A DNA stretch of 11,109 bases from Candidatus Aminicenantota bacterium (GTDB lineage: Bacteria; Acidobacteriota; Aminicenantia; Aminicenantales; Aminicenantaceae): positions 1 through 11,109 of the forward strand of contig WTAW01000404.1 of the NCBI GenBank assembly GCA_013139435.1, read 5' to 3'. The stretch's first letter is position 1. Every line of letters begins with the position of its first letter. Both the position numbers and the translations under genes were made by a program. The notes beneath the pieces were generated by a model that saw nothing but the letters and a program-made list of their open reading frames with translations, was not told the origin of the DNA and made no database searches. Positions 6,973-11,109 of the stretch are shown here, in pieces.

Positions 6973-8305
6973 ACATAAGATCCCTTTTATAGAGGTCCTC
7001 GAATGTCTCTCTCCTTCGGATGAGACCAGAGTCCCTCCCATCGATCAAGAATATGGCCGGTCGAGGTCCGGCAAAATTATTGTTCATGGGAATAAAATAA
7101 GCCCCTGCGTCATAGAGGGCCAGCCGGTCTCCCTGATTCACTGGAGTGAGTGGAAGGGATGAGGAGAGCTTGTCCAGAGATGTGGGCAGATTGCCGAAGA
7201 TCGTGTAATTCACGAGTTTTTTATCCTGGAGTTTGAGAGGAGTGATTTTGTGGTACTCTGTCAGTAACAGGGGAGAGAGACTCATAGCGCCTCCATCACA
7301 TATGAGAAAGCGCTGGCCATTGAAGCGCTCGATGACTTCTATGATAGACAGAATGAGTATCTGGGTTGGCCCGGATAAAATCCGCCCTGGTTCCACGAGC
7401 ACTTCTTTGATCGGATTCCCAGAGTGCTCGAGGCGATCGAGAAGCTGCGCCAGGCCTTCAGCAACCTCCCTCAACAAGGAGGATTTTTTGTTCGATTGAA
7501 GCTTAATGTGTTTTTTCCAGATGGTGGACTTCGCCATTTGTGAGACCGTTAGCAGGGGGGCAGCGGATACACCAATGCCACCGCCGATATCGAGTATCTG
7601 GCTTTTTATTCCTATTTGTGAAGCCCTTTTGATGATTTCTTCGAGAATTAAAAAGGCCTTTTTGTATGGCCGTGAATCCCTTATCCCAGAGCCCAAATGC
7701 ATGTGGAATCCCACGAATCTCAGTTTTTTGGAGCGGCTGATTTCTTTCAGCGCCTCCCACAGTTCCGAGGAATCGGGAAGAAAGCCATAGGGAGAGTCTT
7801 TGGCACTGCTGTTGAGCGTGGGTTTCATCTTTGCAAATGAAAAACCAGGGCACACTCTCAACCCGACATTTATGGATTTAGAAAATTTGTCCGAAGCTGC
7901 CTTGACTCTCATGAGCTCTCCCGGCGATTCGATGGTCACCATTTTTACCTGCCGGTCTCTCAGCCTTTCAAGAAATTCTTGGGTTTTAGAGGGTCCATTG
8001 ACTACAATGTCGTTGTCCTTGAATCCGAGACGGCTGCTGAGCTCAAGTTCGTGGTCAAACACAACCTCTACGCCCAGGCCTTCCTGTTTTAATATCTTCA
8101 GAAAACCTGGAACAGGATTTGTTTTCACCGAATAGTGGATTTTAACAGGAACGTTTTTGACCTCGAACTCAGCAAGGAAATCTCTCACAGATTTTTTAAT
8201 GGCTTTACTGCTCAGGACATACAGCGGTGTTCCAAACTCATCTGCCAGCCGGGAAAGGAGCCGGTTTTGACAGTACAAATCACTGTTTCTGTATTCCAGG
8301 TTCAT
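6971..8305 (-). CDS. Fold-III PLP decarboxylase homologue (LysA/ODC-like) lacking the catalytic cysteine
   Basis: Related to diaminopimelate, ornithine and exosortase/BtrK-type decarboxylases (alanine-racemase fold), 444 residues. PLP-barrel marks: the Schiff-base Lys in YSVKTNP (K61), HMHLGSG (181-187), LDIGGGIG (218-225) and VEPGR (284-288). The C-terminal part has CDGGAMSL (316-323), TEYHKI and YDAGAY (378-383). The usual partner-subunit motif GPxCxxxD is changed: the aligned site reads GNLPTSLD (351-358), with Pro354 in the place of the Cys that reprotonates the product in this family. In ornithine decarboxylase, replacing that Cys turns the reaction towards decarboxylation-dependent transamination, giving an aldehyde. 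The next gene encodes an aldehyde dehydrogenase, which fits. The start has a textbook ribosome binding site inside the upstream gene. I would not name it lysA: the motif change and the operon argue for a specialised substrate. Confidence 0.85.
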   Translation of the reverse strand: MNLEYRNSDLYCQNRLLSRLADEFGTPLYVLSSKAIKKSVRDFLAEFEVKNVPVKIHYSVKTNPVPGFLKILKQEGLGVEVVFDHELELSSRLGFKDNDIVVNGPSKTQEFLERLRDRQVKMVTIESPGELMRVKAASDKFSKSINVGLRVCPGFSFAKMKPTLNSSAKDSPYGFLPDSSELWEALKEISRSKKLRFVGFHMHLGSGIRDSRPYKKAFLILEEIIKRASQIGIKSQILDIGGGIGVSAAPLLTVSQMAKSTIWKKHIKLQSNKKSSLLREVAEGLAQLLDRLEHSGNPIKEVLVEPGRILSGPTQILILSIIEVIERFNGQRFLICDGGAMSLSPLLLTEYHKITPLKLQDKKLVNYTIFGNLPTSLDKLSSSLPLTPVNQGDRLALYDAGAYFIPMNNNFAGPRPAIFLIDGRDSGLIRRRETFEDLYKRDLM

Positions 8306-9830
8306 GACCCCCTCCTTGATCTAGACTTTGCGTTCTTCCCAATTTTCCCCAACATCCGATCTCGTAGCGGTGGTAGCTAAATACGAATGCGGTCAAAAGC
8401 CCCATCCCGATCACAAGCCATATGTGGATGTGGCTGAATATCTCTCTAAAAGAGATGTGAAAGAGCGGTAAGTGGATGCCCGGATTCAAAGCAGGAAGAA
8501 TCCAGCCCAAGTGAAGCACACCTATCAAGACCAAAATCATGCATACGATCTGGGCCGGGGATAGAATCCCGGCAACAACCCGCTTCTGGTAACGATACCA
8601 TTCTTCGACAAACCGAAACATCCCATACAGGATGAAACATATCGATGTGGGAACGCCAACTCTGATGCTGGTTCCTGTCCACATAAAGATGAGCACGGAA
8701 AAAGTGATCAAGCCATAAAGAGCAGAGTAGATCTGGGTGGGATAGAGTGTTCCTGATTTCACATGCCCTTCTCTTATCGCTTTTAGACGGGGATGTGTGT
8801 AGTGGACGTGAATGTCCGATCGGGTTTCCTTGCCATAACAACATCCATAAAAGAGACAGCCGATCCGTCCGAAAAAGTGATTGATCATCAAACCTGTTAG
8901 GGCGGCATCGAACCAGTAGAACAGGTTTTTTTTGGTGAGGAGATAGAACAGACCGCTTGATAGGATCACTGCCAGCAAAGCCCCCCAGGAAACAAAACCC
9001 ACACGATACCATGCGTTTTTCAGGGTTTTTTGCTCTAAGAGCATTGTTACGATCATGGACACAAATCTGCTCCCGGCAAGGGAGGCAACCGTAAAGACAA
9101 AGATCATCCATGCGGTTGCCGATGCAGGAATGTTGTCTGTCACGAGGGCGATGTTCAGCACGGTACACCCCACAAAAACACCAAATCCTACCCAGAGGCC
9201 GTACCCGAGAAACAATAGATGAGAGCGATATTCCAGGATGAAAGGCCTGTTCACGACACCAGAGGCCCAGCCAAGAAACTGACTCAAGGCATGGAGAAGC
9301 TTTTCTCTTAAGGGAAACTCCCAGAACATGGGGACGTCTTTTTTATAGGAGTGATAATCTCCGTTGAATCTCTGCTCCAGGACGGGTTCTTCTACCCTTT
9401 GGGCATAGGTCATGAAGAATAGGGTAAAAAGAGGCCAGCTTAAGAATACGCTCCAAAAGGAATGCAGAAACAGGCTTCCGCCAAGAAAGCTGATGGAGGC
9501 GCCGAAATAGATGGGGTGTCTGGACAGTCCATAAAGCCCCTCTGTCAACAACGTCGTCGGTGGGACAGGAGAGGCGGGTAAACCTCTGCCGTATTTACCC
9601 AATTTAATTATGGCTAAGATCATGATGCTCCCACCGAGTGCCATAAGAGTTATTCCCGAAGCCTCTAGTGTAGCGCGGCTGTGTGGGAATGGATCGAAGA
9701 TCCGATCCATCAAATGTCCAAGGAGGTAGAAAAAGGTGGGAATTGTCAGGGCGAATGCGAAAACGCAGAATCCCACTTCAAGAGTTTTTTTTAGAATAAG
9801 AGAACTGTTATGTTTGAGTGTTATTTCCAC
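8280..9830 (-). CDS. Fusion: ICMT/PEMT-type membrane methyltransferase plus Lgt-like diacylglyceryl transferase
   Basis: A polytopic membrane protein of 516 residues with two recognisable halves. Residues 1-180 resemble isoprenylcysteine/phospholipid methyltransferases: a hydrophobic start, then GLYGLSRHPIYFG (98-110) and EEPVLEQRFNGDYHSYKKDVP (147-167) for S-adenosylmethionine binding and catalysis. Residues about 200-430 resemble prolipoprotein diacylglyceryl transferase (Lgt): FGRIGC (320-325) followed by a GCCYGK motif, YPTQIYSALYG (363-373) and RFVEEWYR (406-413). Two further hydrophobic segments and a polar tail follow. Compared with housekeeping Lgt, the Asn of GRxGN is Cys325, and the His of the HGG segment appears to be Trp282; the two conserved arginines remain. 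It may therefore transfer a lipid to something other than a lipoprotein cysteine. The GTG start has AAGGGAG 6 nt ahead. It overlaps the permease by 23 nt and the decarboxylase by 26 nt, so it belongs to the same operon. Confidence 0.8.
   Translation of the reverse strand: MEITLKHNSSLILKKTLEVGFCVFAFALTIPTFFYLLGHLMDRIFDPFPHSRATLEASGITLMALGGSIMILAIIKLGKYGRGLPASPVPPTTLLTEGLYGLSRHPIYFGASISFLGGSLFLHSFWSVFLSWPLFTLFFMTYAQRVEEPVLEQRFNGDYHSYKKDVPMFWEFPLREKLLHALSQFLGWASGVVNRPFILEYRSHLLFLGYGLWVGFGVFVGCTVLNIALVTDNIPASATAWMIFVFTVASLAGSRFVSMIVTMLLEQKTLKNAWYRVGFVSWGALLAVILSSGLFYLLTKKNLFYWFDAALTGLMINHFFGRIGCLFYGCCYGKETRSDIHVHYTHPRLKAIREGHVKSGTLYPTQIYSALYGLITFSVLIFMWTGTSIRVGVPTSICFILYGMFRFVEEWYRYQKRVVAGILSPAQIVCMILVLIGVLHLGWILPALNPGIHLPLFHISFREIFSHIHIWLVIGMGLLTAFVFSYHRYEIGCWGKLGRTQSLDQGGGHEPGIQKQ
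8311..8317 (-). promoter_or_regulatory. Strong internal ribosome binding site for the decarboxylase
   Basis: AAGGAGG on the minus strand is 5 nt ahead of the ATG at 8305 and lies within the last codons of the methyltransferase-Lgt gene. It decides the decarboxylase start and explains the 26-nt overlap between the genes. Confidence 0.75.
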
Positions 9831-10608
9831 GATAAACTCCCTTGATTTTGATCAAGACTGCTATAAAAAGTGCAGCGAACAGAAGCGATGCATAGATGAG
9901 GCTCATGAGCAGGGCCCAGAGGTTAAATTTTTCAGAGAAGACAGAGGAAAATATGAACTGACAGGGGAAGAATGCTGGTAACCAGCGGATGACCTCTGTC
10001 TCTTGTGAAGTCGAGTAAAAAACAGGATTTTGAAGCCAGCCCGCATCGATGTTCGCCAAAAGAACCACAAATAAGATTGCGACCATAAAATCTTTAGTCA
10101 GAATCCCCACAAACCCTCCATAGGCGCCATAGATCAATCCTAGGAGGATGAAGCCGGCGAGGGCTGCCGGGACGTTTCGGAAATGCATCATTCCTCTCAT
10201 GATCAGGGTGATGAATGCTGCCAAAACCGTTGTCAACGTGAAGAAAAAGCCAAAGCGTGAGACTAAAAAGGTTTTGGGTGAAAGGCCCATAGAAATGCAG
10301 TAGCGAAAATACTCGAAATCTTGCTGAAAGAGGAGAATTGCGTAATAAGACATCAGGAATCCGCCAACTGCAGCCGACATAAAAACGAGAGAAATCTCTC
10401 TCTGATCGAGGAAAAGTGTATCGATCTGTTTGAGCGAATAGAGCTTTATCGGGAGTAATCCTTCTCCTGAAGTCCACTCAACAACAGCCAAAAATATAGC
10501 AGGGATGACAAAAAGTAACAGCAATCCCAGCTTATTCCTAAACAACTCTAAGGCCGTAAGCCTGTAAAGCAGGAAAAACACCGTTGTCTTATCCTTTTGT
10601 TTTTTCAA
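9808..10608 (-). CDS. ABC-2-type transporter permease
   Basis: A predicted integral membrane protein of 266 residues with about six hydrophobic segments (near 26-44, 72-95, 118-137, 148-168, 173-190 and 230-253), the usual layout of an ABC-2 export permease. An extracytoplasmic loop follows segment 1, and a WLPAFFPCQF segment (209-218) lies before the last helix, where ABC-2 permeases have a conserved proline-rich stretch. Its partner is the ATPase encoded just upstream, whose gene overlaps it by 20 nt. The start is a TTG at 10608 with GAGGG 5 nt ahead; the next in-frame Met (residue 77) would lose the first helix. Its 3' end overlaps the methyltransferase-Lgt gene by 23 nt. ABC-2 systems mostly export lipids, glycans, peptides or small molecules; the cargo is unknown, but the context suggests the product of the neighbouring enzymes. 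Confidence 0.8.
   Translation of the reverse strand: MKKQKDKTTVFFLLYRLTALELFRNKLGLLLLFVIPAIFLAVVEWTSGEGLLPIKLYSLKQIDTLFLDQREISLVFMSAAVGGFLMSYYAILLFQQDFEYFRYCISMGLSPKTFLVSRFGFFFTLTTVLAAFITLIMRGMMHFRNVPAALAGFILLGLIYGAYGGFVGILTKDFMVAILFVVLLANIDAGWLQNPVFYSTSQETEVIRWLPAFFPCQFIFSSVFSEKFNLWALLMSLIYASLLFAALFIAVLIKIKGVYRGNNTQT
9837..9843 (-). promoter_or_regulatory. Ribosome binding site for the GTG start of the fusion protein
   Basis: AAGGGAG on the minus strand is 6 nt ahead of the GTG at 9830, inside the end of the permease gene. It supports a GTG start for the methyltransferase-Lgt fusion. Confidence 0.65.
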
Positions 10609-11109
10609 GGTGTCCCTCTTTTAATTCAAAAATCTGGTTAAAATTTTCCCGATCATAGATGAGATGAGAGATCATCAAAATGGCGGCTCCGCGGGATTTG
10701 AGATCTTTGACGATCTCCCAGAAGGCTAAGTACATCCTCCAATCAAATCCATCATAGGGTTCATCCAAGATGATCAATCGAGGAGAGTGATAGATCGAAG
10801 TCAAGAACTTAACCTTCTGATAGGTGCCGCTGCTGAGGTTGCCGATAGTTGACTTGAGAAATGGGCGAAGTTTCAGGCGGTCGATGTTTATCTCGATGAA
10901 GTCCGAATCGATAGAGTTGTTTTTGCGGTAAAGAGCCTCGGTCAGCTTGAAGTGTTCTAGGACTCGGTACCGGCGATTCAGGATATTATCCTGGGGGCAA
11001 TATCCAACTGGACCATGAAGTTCTATTGTTCCTGAATCGACTTGAGTGAATCCTAAGATACACCGGATGAGTGTGGATTTCCCCGAACCATTCTCTCCCA
11101 CTAGTCCTA
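10589..11109 (-). CDS. ABC transporter ATP-binding protein, N-terminus cut by window edge
   Basis: The nucleotide-binding subunit that powers the permease encoded next to it. The frame is open to the right edge and reads GLVGENGSGKST, so the GTG at 11101 is an internal valine and roughly the first 30 residues lie outside the window. Visible marks in order: Walker A (GENGSGKST), Q-loop (GYCPQDN), signature (LSSGTYQKV, a variant of LSGGQ), Walker B and D-loop (LIILDEPYDGFD) and the H-loop histidine (MISHL). All parts needed for ATP hydrolysis are present. The visible part matches a single-domain ABC-2-type ATPase of about 200 residues. Its stop codon overlaps the start of the permease gene by 20 nt. 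It is the first visible gene of the operon; the promoter and any further genes lie beyond the window. Confidence 0.9.
   Translation of the reverse strand, partial: GLVGENGSGKSTLIRCILGFTQVDSGTIELHGPVGYCPQDNILNRRYRVLEHFKLTEALYRKNNSIDSDFIEINIDRLKLRPFLKSTIGNLSSGTYQKVKFLTSIYHSPRLIILDEPYDGFDWRMYLAFWEIVKDLKSRGAAILMISHLIYDRENFNQIFELKEGHLEKTKG
10614..10618 (-). promoter_or_regulatory. Ribosome binding site for the TTG start of the permease
   Basis: GAGGG on the minus strand lies 5 nt ahead of TTG at 10608, inside the end of the ATPase gene. No other start codon nearby would keep the first membrane helix, so TTG is preferred. Confidence 0.55.

Noticed and set aside
6961..7041. Extended N-terminus of the aldehyde dehydrogenase (start at 7041)
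   Set aside because: It would lie mostly inside the decarboxylase gene, adds no ALDH-like sequence, and the ATG at 6960 has a better ribosome binding site.
6971..8305. Naming the decarboxylase homologue lysA
   Set aside because: The catalytic Cys motif is absent and the operon context is not lysine biosynthesis.
8446..9168. Open frame of 240 codons on the minus strand
   Set aside because: It lies entirely within the methyltransferase-Lgt gene in another frame; the composition is Arg/His/Ser/Cys-rich without family motifs, while the overlapped frame has clear motifs.
1..11109. CRISPR arrays, tRNA or rRNA genes, insertion sequences, phage genes
   Set aside because: I saw no direct repeat arrays, tRNA-like cloverleaf, rRNA-like stretch, transposase or terminal inverted repeats on either strand.

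Overview
The window is a gene-dense stretch of a bacterial chromosome. It has strong Shine-Dalgarno sites, several GTG/TTG starts, middling GC, and no tRNA, rRNA, CRISPR array or insertion sequence. I cannot assign a phylum from sequence alone. The genes are intact apart from the two cut by the window edges. The longest stretch without a gene is 217 bases (4133-4349).

Left block (1-4132, minus strand), read in transcription order: an M23 (LytM-type) metallopeptidase with an N-terminal hydrophobic segment; a 690-residue double-SIS protein of the MurQ / glucokinase-regulatory-protein (GKRP) superfamily; and a sodium:solute symporter (SSS family) that runs off the left edge. The first two are 27 bp apart and the third follows after 65 bp, so they look like one operon. 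The combination suggests cell-wall fragment turnover: cut peptidoglycan, import a sugar or muropeptide, and bind or cleave a sugar phosphate.

Centre (4133-5561): a 217-bp divergent intergenic region holds a near-consensus sigma70 promoter facing right. It drives a stand-alone class III aminotransferase that resembles glutamate-1-semialdehyde aminomutase. The 3' end of this gene overlaps the next block tail-to-tail by 32 bp.

Right block (5530-11109, minus strand), in transcription order: an ABC ATPase (cut at the right edge), an ABC-2-type permease, a fusion of an isoprenylcysteine/phospholipid-type methyltransferase domain with an Lgt-like diacylglyceryl transferase domain, a fold-III PLP decarboxylase homologue, and an aldehyde dehydrogenase. 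The first four genes overlap by 20, 23 and 26 nt and the last follows after 10 nt, so the block is a tightly coupled operon.

This right block is the best candidate for an undescribed system. The decarboxylase homologue lacks the usual catalytic cysteine (the site reads GNLPTSLD where relatives have GPxCxxxD) and sits next to an apparently complete aldehyde dehydrogenase. The Lgt-like domain lacks two residues typical of housekeeping Lgt and is fused to a membrane methyltransferase. My inference is that the block makes an amino-acid-derived, possibly lipid-linked and methylated product that the ABC transporter moves across the membrane. The aminotransferase may act in the same pathway. The product is unknown.
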